Assembly (NCBI GenBank): GCA_977006965.1
Contig: OZ345375.1
Span: forward strand, 2,170,001 to 2,234,000
DNA from: Phymatolithon calcareum
Lineage: Eukaryota; Rhodophyta; Florideophyceae; Hapalidiales
Direction: 5' to 3'
Length of the DNA: 64,000 nucleotides
Shown here: in pieces, positions 30,381-41,300 of the stretch
How the letters are laid out: every line of letters starts with the position of its first letter
Numbering within the stretch: the first letter of the stretch is position 1
The notes under the pieces: model-generated
What the model was told of the DNA's origin: nothing
Database searches by the model: none
What the model saw: only the letters and a program-made list of their open reading frames with translations
Made by a program: the position numbers and the translations under genes

Positions 30381-31494
30381 TTTGGCAGATATGCGACGTC
30401 GAGCACGAGGCGACAGCAATAAGGGAAAAGTTGACGACGTCGACGGTGCACACGTATGGATTTGTAGTATCTACTGATCCGGCTGTCACTATTCGTTGCG
30501 ACGTGGCGAGAAGCTTCGAGAAAGCCCTGGAAAATGAAAGTTTTTCGTTCATTTTCGCACAGATTTGCCGAATTTGAATGAAATTTTTAATGAATTCGAA
30601 ATATAACCAATAGTTGCGACCATGGCAACATTGCGTCTGAAATTATTACCAATCAGAGACGGGCAGCAAGTTTGGGCCAACGTACTCGTTTTCTCAGTTG
30701 CGAGAATTCGCTGCGACCGTTACCTTTCCAGCATTCGAGCAACAGGGAATATTTTCCCTGCAAAATTTGAACAGCACAAAATACAATCGGCAGCAGAGGA
30801 ACCCCTTCGACGGGCAGTTGGGAAAGCATTAAAAGAGGCTCCATTCCCATTGTTCTTTGTTCTCAGAAAACGCACTTTGGTCATTGGGAAAGTGCTAGGA
30901 AAATTGAGGTTATTCCTTTTCGACTTGACCACAATTTTTATGTCTTCTTTAAAAGATATAAAAATCGGCGTCAAGTCGATGTTAAAAAAAAGTTTCATGA
31001 TTGTTTTATAGAAACGGTCGAAATAGACCAAATTTTCGTCTGCAGAACCCAATCTTTCCGAAGACTTGTTTTCCTAGCAGCAGACAGCGCGGATCCTGTA
31101 TACAGCACAACCGGTACTGCGTTCCAAAGACGCTAAAACATACTCTGACACAAAAAGCTTTGAAATGTACAGTGCAGTCCAGAAAACATATTCCTGCCTT
31201 TACCTCCTGCAAGATGAATTCATTTTCAATCAAAAATACGGTACAGTACAATGCAGTATGATACAGTAGTCCAGTCGTTTTTAACCAGCTGGACCTCCTG
31301 ACACCACTGTAAAGCTTGTCTAGCCTCCATCAAAAAAGCTCAGAATATGATACCTTTTGCAAAGCGTCAGTTGCATTACAGTAGAACGCCGTCCATTTTG
31401 CACACCGTGAGAACTTCAGTGCAAACTCTAGAACTTATCGCATTACCTTCCATCCGCCTGCTCGTCCCAACCGCCCGTTCGCGTCGTCTGCAAA
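30381..31494. other. Divergent intergenic region, HSP110 and E2 genes
   Basis: 1.1 kb between two divergent starts. It is AT-rich, with no gene. Short CAGTA-like repeats occur around 31240-31270. Confidence 0.45.
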
Positions 31495-32760
31495 ATGCAA
31501 TCATCCGCGCGGGTCGCGCAGCGCCTCGCGCACCGGCTTAGCCGTGGTCTGAGCGCCACATCTGCAATTGCGCTTCGGTCCACACCTTCGCTTCGTCCCC
31601 ATGCCGCTATCCGGTCGGCCGCTCAATTTCGCGCACCTGTCTCCCGGATCGGGGCCGCGCGTGTATTTTCCGCCGAGCCTGCGTCGGCAACCTTCGAGAT
31701 CGAAGTACCGGTAATGGGCGAAAGTATCACGGAAGGTACCATCGCTGAATGGCTCGTGAAACCGGGTGAGGCTGTCGAGGAAGATCAGATCATTGCGTCA
31801 TTGGAAACAGACAAGATCACCGTTGAAGTTCGTTCTCCACGCGCCGGTGTCGTCGTTGAGATCATGGGAGAGGAGGGTGATGTAGTTGCCATTGGTGACA
31901 CCATGGCAATTGTCGATCCTAGTGCGTCACCGGCAGTGCATTCCGCTGAACCCGTTGTCGAAACGCCTGCTGAAAGTGCGCCGGTGGAAGAGAAGGTGCC
32001 GAAGAAAGCGACGCCGCCACCGAATCCCGTTGCAGCATCGCTCAATACGTCGGAGAGTGGGGAACGACGTGTTGGTGTTAGCCGTATGCGAAAACGGATC
32101 GCGGAAAGACTGAAGGAAGCTCAGAATACCGCTGCGATTCTTACTACCTTCAATGAAGTTGATATGTCGGCACTTATGGATTTGCGCAAGGAGTATAAGG
32201 AAGCATTTGAGAAGAAGCATGGGGCAAAGTTAGGTTTTATGAGCGCATTCGTCAAGGCATGTACTGTGGCATTGCAGGAACAACCGGAAGTGAATGCGTT
32301 TATTGATGGGAATGATATTGTGTATCGTGATTATGTCGACATTTCTGTTGCTGTTTCCACTCCCAAGGGTCTTGTTGTACCGGCCGTGCGTGGATGTGAA
32401 AATATGAATTTTGCCACAATTGAGAAAACTATTTTGTCGCTTGGTGAACGCGCAAAGACGGGTGACCTCAGCATTGAGGAAATGCAGGGTGGGACATTCA
32501 CCATCAGTAATGGAGGTGTGTTTGGAAGCCTGTTGAGTACTCCAATTTTGAACATGCCGCAGAGCGCCATCCTTGGAATGCATATGATTCAGAAGAGACC
32601 GGTTGTGGTGCATGACGAGATTGCCATCCGGCCTATGATGTATCTTGCATTGAGCTACGATCATCGGCTGATTGATGGAAGGGAGGCGGTCACATTTTTA
32701 AGAAGAGTGAAGACCCTTATTGAGGATCCTCGCAGATTGCTGTTGGAAATTGACCTTTAG
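31495..32760 (+). CDS. DLST: 2-oxoglutarate dehydrogenase E2, dihydrolipoyl succinyltransferase
   Basis: A 421-residue protein from ATG 31495. Residues 1-60 are an Arg, Ser and Ala-rich mitochondrial targeting sequence. Residues about 66-142 are one lipoyl domain with the attachment lysine K107 in [13 protein letters not shown] proline-rich linker follows. The E3-binding domain is absent, as usual in eukaryotic E2o. The catalytic domain covers about 190-421: [40 protein letters not shown] and [12 protein letters not shown], with catalytic His390 and Asp394. It transfers succinyl groups to CoA in the TCA cycle. Codon usage and the single exon match its neighbours. Confidence 0.96.
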   Translation: MQSSARVAQRLAHRLSRGLSATSAIALRSTPSLRPHAAIRSAAQFRAPVSRIGAARVFSAEPASATFEIEVPVMGESITEGTIAEWLVKPGEAVEEDQIIASLETDKITVEVRSPRAGVVVEIMGEEGDVVAIGDTMAIVDPSASPAVHSAEPVVETPAESAPVEEKVPKKATPPPNPVAASLNTSESGERRVGVSRMRKRIAERLKEAQNTAAILTTFNEVDMSALMDLRKEYKEAFEKKHGAKLGFMSAFVKACTVALQEQPEVNAFIDGNDIVYRDYVDISVAVSTPKGLVVPAVRGCENMNFATIEKTILSLGERAKTGDLSIEEMQGGTFTISNGGVFGSLLSTPILNMPQSAILGMHMIQKRPVVVHDEIAIRPMMYLALSYDHRLIDGREAVTFLRRVKTLIEDPRRLLLEIDL

Positions 32761-34470
32761 TGTCAGTGCAAGTGAAGGATTTCGTGGGATTGGAGTTTTT
32801 TCTTTCTGTCGTTCTTGTAGCAATGGAAATCGAGCTGTGGGTGTCATCAGAAGCGGGAAATGCGGTGGTGTCGTCCGTCGAGACGAGCCCATTTTGCAAT
32901 GGACGTGTTTCCTCAATGTCTCGGATTTTGGCCATTTTGTGCGTTGACGGAAATGTTTTGTAACGTTGGTGTGTTGTAGCGGTACGTAGGCGCCATGTGA
33001 TTTCATTGTGTTTATTACATGTTTTGCACACTAAACAGAGGCCAATCTGCATAATTTTCTAGTGAAGTCGTTCTGTTCAACTGCGCATGGCTACCATCTT
33101 GGCGCCGTGCATGTACTATAGTTCTCTTGTGGGTAGAAAAATGTAAACCTCAGGAAGCAAAATTCTTGTGAAGGACTGCAGGTTCTCATCTTTGAGGAGA
33201 TTTATCTCCCCGATAAATTGCGCGTGAAGCTTGAATGGAGTGTAATTTGAAATATCATAGTCAACACAGAACAGGCATGCAGAACTGTGTGCGCATTGCA
33301 TCGAGGCTGCGACGTCGAGCAAGGCGGAGGAGGGGATCTCCAGACAAACATTCCGCATCCTGAAACTGAGCTGTTTATCTCGATCGGGATGTAATGCCAA
33401 TACATGATTGTGCGTCAGGGTGTTGTCCAAAAGTTGGCCATGATTCCTCGATGATGGCATGCACGTCAGAGCAATTGCGTGATTACAGTAAATTGAATTG
33501 GAGAGGCATGTCATGGCTCCAAAGCGAGACCAGCGCGGACTCATTTGCAGAGCACATGTTGTAGTTCACCGCACGAGTGGATTACATTTACGAATTGTCG
33601 GAGAATTCGATGACACGACCTTGTTCCAGTTAACATACATATTTGTATCTCACTATCGCGCTGCAGCTTACTGGAGTTGCTGTGAATCGACGTCGTTTTG
33701 ATTTAACGACCCCCATATAGCCTTCCCCTTTGAGCGCTCCTAGTTCAGAAGTCCCCCGTTTTATGATTACTGATAAAGTCACCGCTTCTCCTTCCAACTC
33801 GTTCTGGAGCCGATAGTCGTCATAGTCGCCGTGCTTGTCGAGTCCGTTACTGATCGAGGATTGGGGTTCGAGCTGCTGGGCGCAAACGAAGGAAGGTCTG
33901 TACGGTGGGAAACAGTGTGTGATGACCGGGCAGATACGCCAGCTGAAAGTGTTTCAACATCTTCTGTCGCAACACTAGAAGGTGCGAAGCTGATCAGGGG
34001 GTATCGTTGCGAGAGCGTTCATCCTCGTGGCAGGGTGGCGCATGTACGGTCATATTGTGACTCTGGGTGATATCGCATGGCAGTAGGCAAAGGGAATTAC
34101 GGATGGAAAGGGGTGGCAGTTATACGTGACGAAAGACGATAATCGTTTGCATCTGCGCTTCTTTGCACTTCCGGTCTACTTTGAAAACGACTGTGGATCT
34201 CCGGTCGTCGTCGTCTCTTCACTTGTGATTCGTGAACAAACGAGAGTTTATTTGTCCATCCACAACAGTGCAGCAAACAACACTGGTGGCAAGACGTTTG
34301 AATCAAGGCCTCCGCATGTCGAGATAAATCAATGGAGCGGGTGTGAGACACTTCCTGAATGGAATAAACGGTTGAGGAACACAGAAAGAACGAAAAGAGT
34401 GTATTTGCCATGTATGGATGTACAGTACAGTAGTTGGTGATATACCGGTGGTAGCGGGTGAATCGCCAAG

Positions 34471-34498
34471 CACAGTACTACAGTACTGTACAGTATTG
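34471..34498. repeat. CAGTA/TACTG-type short repeat
   Basis: Overlapping CAGTACTACAGTACTGTACAG units. The same ACAGT-type motif recurs near 31240, 34425, 36411 and 40664. Confidence 0.8.
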
Positions 34499-35938
34499 TG
34501 AATGCAATTTTGACAAGGAGCGAGTGATTGCGCATTTGACGAGAACGAGAAGGGTGGAAATATGCGCAACTGGGAAGGACGCAAGGGAAGATCATAATGT
34601 TGGGAACGCAATCCACACCCCCGCCCCTCCTGAAGCACCGCCTAGTAGCGACTCCAGTATGGTGTGGTAACATCCAACTAGATTCGCGGCAGCTGCAGTA
34701 GGTTTTGATATCTTTGCGAAAAATCTCAAGCACCCACTGCAGCGACGAGTTTCCATCATGCGGCACTTTGATACTGTATACGTTATCTAACCGTCTACGG
34801 GTTCTGAAGAGAGCCAAGAACGAAAAGGGTAAGAAGACTGGAGGCTGTTGCGCAGGCAGGCGATGTACCTCTTCGATGGGCAATCGCGGATGTTATTGTC
34901 TGTATTAGGGCAATGGCAGGGAAGAAGGCACGAAGAAGACGTTGACGCGACTAGCAAAGGTGGTTCAGTTCATGGTACATTCTAGAGGCCTCCTACAAGT
35001 TGGGTGTACTCTGAAAACGCGCAGTAAAGAGCGCGGGATGTCCAACGTAAGATCCTAAGGTCATGGGCGAGGTGAATCAGCACGGTCGGACAAGGAAAGG
35101 GTGATAAACCTGTTCCCGCTCGTGTTACAGAAGTGCGCTCTCGCGGTGCATGCGCACGTCCGGTGCGTGTCGCAGAACGAGTGGGGACTACTGACCGTCA
35201 AGAATTAAAGGTATAGCGAATAGGAATTCGAACAGAGTGATCTAAATCTCACGATCGAGGCGACTTTATCCTGTCCTGTTTGCATAACTTTTACATGCAA
35301 ACAGCATTCGGGGAGCGTGCAGAGAGAGGGAGAGCAGCGAGATGCGGGCGGGTGTTGTCCAAAGTCGGTGCTGCTCCCCAACATGATAGTGAGGAGCGGC
35401 AGCGACTTTTCTCTGTGCTTTAGTAATCAAATCAGATGATGAAGGTCCAAGCAAGCAGTGTTAGTGCTGTCTGGGACAACTCCTTGTGGCGGTTCAAGGG
35501 AGATGACCCTTCCATCCACTAAATGGGACAGTACGACGCGTGTGTTGCTTTTATTGCGCAAGCACAGACAGACAGAGTCGAAATAGAATGACTGGCAGAC
35601 CGACCGATCGACTGCGTCCCATGATTCCTGTCACTCGCATGCACTGAGTTGAAAAATTAAGTGTGGAGCAGGCAGGCACTGCAGTAACTCTTATTTTTAT
35701 TTTATCTGAATCTCCTGACTTGAGATATTGTACTGTGTGTACGCAGTAAAGTAGTTCAAAGCGTGGCCATAAAATTTGAAGTTTTATTCAATCAAGCAGT
35801 ACACTTAGAGTCGTTCTGTTCTGTTCTATTCTGTGATGTAATTGTTGGAATATTCGATAATCGAATCCCTCACTAACTGAGACCCGACCGACTTTATAGC
35901 ACAGCAGAATTGTGGAGCACCATCAACTGCTGCGCACC

Positions 35939-35959
35939 GCCAGCCAGCCAGCCAGCCAA
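35939..35959. repeat. (CAGC)n tetranucleotide repeat
   Basis: About five GCCA/CAGC units in a row. Confidence 0.85.
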
Positions 35960-36096
35960 CCATTCTCGCATCCGGCAAAGACATCGGTCTGTGAGCAATT
36001 TCTGTACTGTACAGCTCCGTTGCCCATTCCCACCACCAGGTTTTACTTGCCTGGCACACGTTTTGTTTTTAACTTATATTCCTGTGAAGGAGGAAC

Positions 36097-36134
36097 ACCG
36101 ACCGACCGACCGACCGTCCGATCGACCGACCGAC
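36097..36134. repeat. (GACC)n tetranucleotide repeat
   Basis: About nine CCGA/GACC units with one interruption (GTCCGATC) in the middle. Confidence 0.85.
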
Positions 36135-36205
36135 GCAAGGCTTCGTGAACAAGCGTGATGCGGTGGGACGCATTGCGCTCCCCAACCCTCCTACATTTGG
36201 CAGTT

Positions 36206-36253
36206 GAGAGGCGGGCGGACAAGATCATCATCTTGCTCGCCCGCCCGCCTCTC
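36206..36253. repeat. GC-rich inverted repeat
   Basis: GAGAGGCGGGCGG...AAGAT pairs with ATCTT...CCGCCCGCCTCTC around a CATC loop, with one 4-bp length difference between the arms. Confidence 0.8.
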
Positions 36254-36410
36254 ATCTTGATTCCAGGCAGGCAGGAACAGCCTATCGTCACGATTCGAAT
36301 GGACACGAAGAGTACGGGAGGACCGGGGAATTGGCCTATTTGCAGCACTCGACGTGGCCTTCTGTACCAAAACACTGCAGTGAAGTGACGTGAAAGATTC
36401 GCTTCGAATA

Positions 36411-36432
36411 ACTACTGTACTGTACTGTACTG
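36411..36432. repeat. (TACTG)n pentanucleotide repeat
   Basis: Four consecutive TACTG units. Confidence 0.9.
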
Positions 36433-36556
36433 AATGAGCTGAGTACAGTACCATATTCACATGGAATTTTTCCAGGGGCCCAAGGTATCATATGATACTA
36501 CCATAAAACCATACGCAGAGACTGCACTGTAAGAGATCCGGCATAGATCAGTGTCG

Positions 36557-36586
36557 ATCTTATAAAATCAATTGATTTTATAAGAT
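36557..36586. repeat. Perfect 30-bp palindrome
   Basis: The arm ATCTTATAAAATCAA is followed immediately by its exact complement, with no loop. Confidence 0.95.
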
Positions 36587-36712
36587 AGTTTAAACAATCA
36601 TTCATGAATGGGGGCTCCACCAGGTAGGTTAATTTACAGCTATGGTTAACCTGAACCAACCCAACAGAAACGTCAACACCGAAATTGTGGAAGCGCGTAC
36701 GCGCTTTCCTCG

Positions 36713-36740
36713 GCCCCGAGTCGCAAGTGCAACTCGGGGC
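36713..36740. repeat. Hairpin with 9-bp arms
   Basis: GCCCCGAGT and ACTCGGGGC are separated by 10 bases. Confidence 0.8.
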
Positions 36741-37100
36741 TGTGGAAAATGGCACACAGGTCGTGGAAGATATTTTCCACCACGGTTTTATCATCTCCTT
36801 TAATCTGATTCAAATATGCGTCTAGACACGCTTCTCGTATTGGTTGACCAATTTCTGGAAATAGGGTTTCGTATCATACATGCCTGCGGAATTCCGCAAT
36901 GACGCACGAAACCTGATTTTTGCGGCTCAGAATATGAGCTCCATTTAGGTACCCATTTCTCTACTGTACATCTGCATGCACATTCGTTTCGCCACCACTT
37001 GCCCCCCTGGCTATGATACACTACACTATCTGGCATCATCCTATGGAATCCACGCCCTCCTCACCCAGTATTCTACCTTGCCACCTTTAGCCACCATCTC

Positions 37101-37144
37101 TCACTTCACTTCGCTTCACTTCACTTCACTTCACTTCACTTCAC
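37101..37144 (+). repeat. (TCACT)n pentanucleotide repeat upstream of the kinase gene
   Basis: About eight TCACT units with one G substitution, ending about 140 bp before the ATG of the ACT-kinase gene. Confidence 0.9.
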
Positions 37145-37285
37145 ACTCACACTACTATCTGTTCTCGGTTCGACACCCTCCGCTCAAGCGCGCATCGCGT
37201 CTACCACCGATTCGCCCGACTTGCACCGTCCTCCTTTCCGCCTGACGGCTGCCTTACCTCCTCCACAACGGGTTCCTTGGCAGGC

Positions 37286-39946
37286 ATGCACGCTGGACGA
37301 GCTTTCATTTGCCCGTTGCCACCAGAGGTTAATATCCGTCACTTTGAACTTTATCGCGAATCCGTAGCCGAGGACCGTCCCGTCGTGGAACTTGAGGCAC
37401 GCCCTGATGAATCCTACGTTCTCACCGTCATTGGCCGCGAACGCGACGGTCTCTTGGCAGACCTTACAAACTATCTAGAGTCTGTTCGTCTTAATGTCGT
37501 TCAGGCACGCATTTTCTCACTTCCTAATGACTCCATTATGGATATGTTTCATCTCACCGATCAACACGGCGTTCTAGCATCTAATGATGCAGTGAAGGAA
37601 CTTCATGATTCCCTCTTTCGTCTTATCGGTATCACGAAAGATGAACAACAACAAAATCCGAAACCACCGGCTCCTGGTAATAATATTACTGCAGCACTTT
37701 CATCTGCTATTCCGAGACCGTCACAATTTAATGAGGATTGGATTGCCACATTTGTTGCCGCTAGACCTATTGCATCCAATCTTGGCCCGAGACAGGGATC
37801 GGCTTCAAAATCAATTCGTCGATGTCTGTCCAATATCGTTCTCTCTCAGGTTGACACAGTGGAGCAAAACTCTCGCGCACAACAGGTACAAGTCGCCCGT
37901 GAGAAGGATAATGCAGATCTTGATGCGAAGGCTGCCCAAATTGTCAAGGATGCACATCAACAATTAGTGGAGGGTGAATGGTTCTATGGATATTCGGCCG
38001 ATTCCTTGAAGCGTTATCGTTTCCGTTTCAATGTCTCCGAGGACAAAAAGTATCTTTATTGGGGTGACACTTATTCTGTCAAATTATCCCATTGTGTCGG
38101 CGTTGTATTCGGTCCATATTCCAACGTATTTCGTGAAGTTGGTAACGCTCGTATCGAACCGGACTGGCTATGTTTCTCCCTCGTATCCTTCCCACCGGCA
38201 AATGACAATGAACCGCAAGTTCCGCGAACTTATGACTTTGTGTGTGCCAGCGATGACCAACTCAATCGATGGCTTCTCGGACTTCAATCCCTCTGTCGTC
38301 CGCACAATTCGGCATCACTTTATACACTACAAGGTCTCATTTTACAACGGGCAAGATTCAAAATTCAGGCACATGCACATGCAAGACGACTTACTATTCG
38401 TCAGTATATATTGAAACGTTCGAGAGAAGTTGGAGAGAGAAAAACTTCAGTTTCGGTCATCATCAGACGTGATGAAGAGGTTGCAGCACTTGAGAATGTG
38501 GTTCGCGGACTCAAGGAGAAATTACAGGAAGCTGCACGACGCGAAACTATTTTGAATACTACCTTGCATAATGTGCAGGCGGGGTGGGAAACAAGTTTTT
38601 CAGAGGTTACACTTGTTGAAGTTATCGGCAAGGGGGCATATTCCGAAATGTGGCGTGGTGTATGGCGTTCAGCACCAGTCGCTGTTAAGGTACTCAAACC
38701 AAATTCCATCGATCAATTCGGACACACCGATGTCATGACAAATGGTACTTCCTCCTCCCCCGAATCCACCAGTGCCACCGGTCCAATGCACGGACGCGGC
38801 ACTTCACCGAGACCGGAATCCACCTCGATGGGTAAAAGTCAATCATCATCACGAACCGAACAGCTTCCAAGGGTATCCGAAGCTGATGCTCGTACTTTGC
38901 GAGAATTTCACGAGGAGGTCACCACACTTTCGAAACTTCGACATCCGAATATAGTATTATTCATGGCTGCTTGCGCACGACCGCCGCAACTGTGCATTAT
39001 CACTGAATTCTGTCACGGTGGCAGTCTATTCGGAGCGCTTCGACGACGATCGTGGAGGGGATTAAGTCTCAATGATTTCATCACCATTGCACGGCATATC
39101 GCGCGGGGAATGCGGTTCCTGCATGCATGCAACATCATTCATAGAGATTTGAAATCGCAAAATTTATTACTGGACAGAACGGTCGAGGAAGGTTGTCCAG
39201 TAGTGAAGATTGCAGACTTTGGGTTGAGTCGTCGGTTCAAACACGGGGCACCAAATGCATCCATGTCCGGTTCAACTGCCGGTGTCATGACGAGTGAAAC
39301 CGGAACATATAGACGGATGGCACCTGAAATGATTCGTCATGAACCGTACAATGAAAAGGTGGATGTGTATTCGTACGGTGTGGTGATATGGGAATTATTT
39401 GCCTGCGAAATCCCCTTCTTCGGTATGACGCCCATTCAGGCAGCATTCGCCGTGGCAGATAAGAACCTTCGTCCGTCAGCTGTATCGGAATACGCAAAGG
39501 CAATGCCGGTACCCATTCAATGGATGGCGTTAATATCACGATGTTGGCATCCGTCTTCTCATTTCAGACCAAGATTTAAGGATATTGTGCTGGCATTGGA
39601 TGAAATGGAGAAAGTGGAGGCCGATAAAATGACAGGATTCTGGAGAAATTGGGATGAATCTCTTGTGCAGAGACGAAGTATGCGAAGGGATAATTCATAT
39701 CTTTCACCACCTAGAATGGGTGAAACTCCGTTCACTGAACCGACTACTGGACCGATTCCGCGTTCGGGAAGAGCAGCGACGAGAGAGAGGAATGGGGTGT
39801 TTGCGTCGCTCACACGCGGACAGGGAGGGGGGTCCGGAACACCGGTCAAGAATGGAGGGGCGCAGGATCATTCGCGCATTGCACAACATGTGCATACGGG
39901 GCTGGGACACTCGGGCAGTGCCCCGAATTTGAGAGCGGTGTTGTGA
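37286..39946 (+). CDS. ACT-domain Raf-like protein kinase with PH-like domain
   Basis: An 886-residue single-exon protein. The start is ATG 37286 (MHAGRAFICP); three codons further upstream would need a TTG. Residues about 35-115 are an ACT domain (YVLTVIGRERDGLLADLTNY). Residues about 225-350 read like a PH domain (EGEWFYGYSADSLKRYRFRF, DYDFVCASDDQLNRW-type end). A short coiled coil follows, then a Raf/TKL-like kinase domain (about 440-775): glycine loop GKGAYSEMW, VAVKVL lysine, a serine-rich insert of about 50 residues in the N lobe, catalytic HRDLKSQNLLLD, DFG, and GTYRRMAPEM. The APE motif is intact, but the usual Trp of GTYRWMAPE is Arg. ACT-Raf kinases are otherwise plant MAPKKK-like enzymes; metabolite sensing is inferred. 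Confidence 0.9.
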   Translation: MHAGRAFICPLPPEVNIRHFELYRESVAEDRPVVELEARPDESYVLTVIGRERDGLLADLTNYLESVRLNVVQARIFSLPNDSIMDMFHLTDQHGVLASNDAVKELHDSLFRLIGITKDEQQQNPKPPAPGNNITAALSSAIPRPSQFNEDWIATFVAARPIASNLGPRQGSASKSIRRCLSNIVLSQVDTVEQNSRAQQVQVAREKDNADLDAKAAQIVKDAHQQLVEGEWFYGYSADSLKRYRFRFNVSEDKKYLYWGDTYSVKLSHCVGVVFGPYSNVFREVGNARIEPDWLCFSLVSFPPANDNEPQVPRTYDFVCASDDQLNRWLLGLQSLCRPHNSASLYTLQGLILQRARFKIQAHAHARRLTIRQYILKRSREVGERKTSVSVIIRRDEEVAALENVVRGLKEKLQEAARRETILNTTLHNVQAGWETSFSEVTLVEVIGKGAYSEMWRGVWRSAPVAVKVLKPNSIDQFGHTDVMTNGTSSSPESTSATGPMHGRGTSPRPESTSMGKSQSSSRTEQLPRVSEADARTLREFHEEVTTLSKLRHPNIVLFMAACARPPQLCIITEFCHGGSLFGALRRRSWRGLSLNDFITIARHIARGMRFLHACNIIHRDLKSQNLLLDRTVEEGCPVVKIADFGLSRRFKHGAPNASMSGSTAGVMTSETGTYRRMAPEMIRHEPYNEKVDVYSYGVVIWELFACEIPFFGMTPIQAAFAVADKNLRPSAVSEYAKAMPVPIQWMALISRCWHPSSHFRPRFKDIVLALDEMEKVEADKMTGFWRNWDESLVQRRSMRRDNSYLSPPRMGETPFTEPTTGPIPRSGRAATRERNGVFASLTRGQGGGSGTPVKNGGAQDHSRIAQHVHTGLGHSGSAPNLRAVL

Positions 39947-41258
39947 GTGAGTGAGTGAATGTTTATAGAATTGTTAGTATGCTGTCTCGGCGCTCTTGTG
40001 CTAGGTTTGAGATACGAGGAATGTAGATAGAAGTTTTCAAAAAAAGCACTAACACCAAATTGATGATTTCGACTTTTTGTGTTCTGTACAGTAGTGGCTG
40101 GAGTAATGGTGTGTGTGTTGCTTGAAGTATCATATGCATGCGGCAAGTTTTGCATCTGCTCTCTGTAGTGATGAAGACCAGGTCGGTCATTGCATTTGCT
40201 TTCGGAAGAGTGGAAGCCTTGCTTCCAGATGAGGAATGCATTCGCATGTCTCGATGGCAATGATGTGGCGTAGTCTTCGACTCCTTGATCATTCTTGTTA
40301 CAAGCGAACCCCTGAATTTAGGGGGTCTCAATTCGGGACCCGGGTCTTGTTGCAATTCGCCAGGCAGACTCAATAAATTAAAGGCTTTCACGGCTCTTGG
40401 GGTGAGAGAGTGTTGTGTTGTCGGTAGAGATAGATTAGATAGCCGTCTTACTGTATTTTCTGAATTCCCGAATTGAAGGGGAGGATTAAAAATTGGGGTC
40501 CACAGAAATTATGTTGATCTTTTTTAACATTGAGGCCCGTAGGCCGGTTATTGGCGGGAAAGATCGACTGACTGACTGTCTAGCAAGAGCTGGGATTAGC
40601 ACTATACTCTTTTTCTTGGTCACAGTGGCAGGCAGGCAGCTCCAGAGAGGAGTTTCTTTTTTGCAGTACAGTACAGTACAGTAGTAATGAATAGGGACAG
40701 CTCTGTGAATAAGCGACCAGACAATCGCTACTTGATTCTTCTTCTTCGATATCGCCGGGCAGAAAGAAAATAAGTCCTTTCTTCTCTCTTTTGAATCAGA
40801 CTGACCGGACCAGAGCGCTTTAGCTGCATTGCATATCCAGAGCTATCATACCCTGTTCTTGAACATCATGTTCGATACTGATCATGCATATGCAGAATCC
40901 TGCGCACTCCTTCATGGCATGTATGCGCATGAAAAAAATGGGTTTATCCAACTGTAGAAAGTATGATGCTCTCAATTTGTCTATATATGATTGGCTACAT
41001 GGCCCTATCATAAGAGAAAGGTACCAGCGGAGATTTCGGCAATCCACAATTTGAAAATTCAAACGATCCAATCGTACACCTCGGGTGTCTTCTTACTCAT
41101 GCCACTGCCGACTTTCTTGCAAGCTTGCCACCGGTAGCAGGTGCAACATCTTCTTTCTAGCAGGCCTCTCGCATGTGCTCCTGCCCACGCCAGGACAGTC
41201 ACGGGCGCTCCGCGAGGATATTCAACTAAACCGGGGAAGGAAGGAAAAGGATCTCCTT
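39947..41258. other. Gene-free stretch of about 1.3 kb
   Basis: No recognisable gene. It includes CAGTA repeats at 40664-40684 and short GGCA repeats just before them. Confidence 0.45.
40664..40684. repeat. (CAGTA)n pentanucleotide repeat
   Basis: Four CAGTA units in a row. Confidence 0.9.
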
Positions 41259-41280
41259 CCTGCCTGCCTGCCTGCCTGCC
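41259..41280 (+). repeat. (CCTG)n repeat in the CLASP leader
   Basis: Five CCTG units end 20 bp before the ATG at 41301. Confidence 0.9.
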
Positions 41281-41300
41281 GAGTCCCGGCTTCCGCGAAA

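Larger units (their letters stand above)
32761..37100. other. Gene-poor, simple-repeat-rich region of about 4.3 kb
   Basis: No frame above 184 codons and none with a recognised domain. The stretch is marked by short tandem repeats and hairpins listed separately: CAGTA-type repeats, (CAGC)n, (GACC)n, a 30-bp perfect palindrome and a GC-rich inverted repeat. The right end is the leader of the kinase gene. Confidence 0.5.

Noticed and set aside
33831-34440. Pieces of a coding sequence resembling the frame near 17.9 kb
   Set aside because: The similarity is only a vague beta-strand pattern and could not be aligned with confidence.
41085-41300. N-terminal extension of the CLASP gene
   Set aside because: Needs a GTG start and translates the CCTG repeat; treated as leader.
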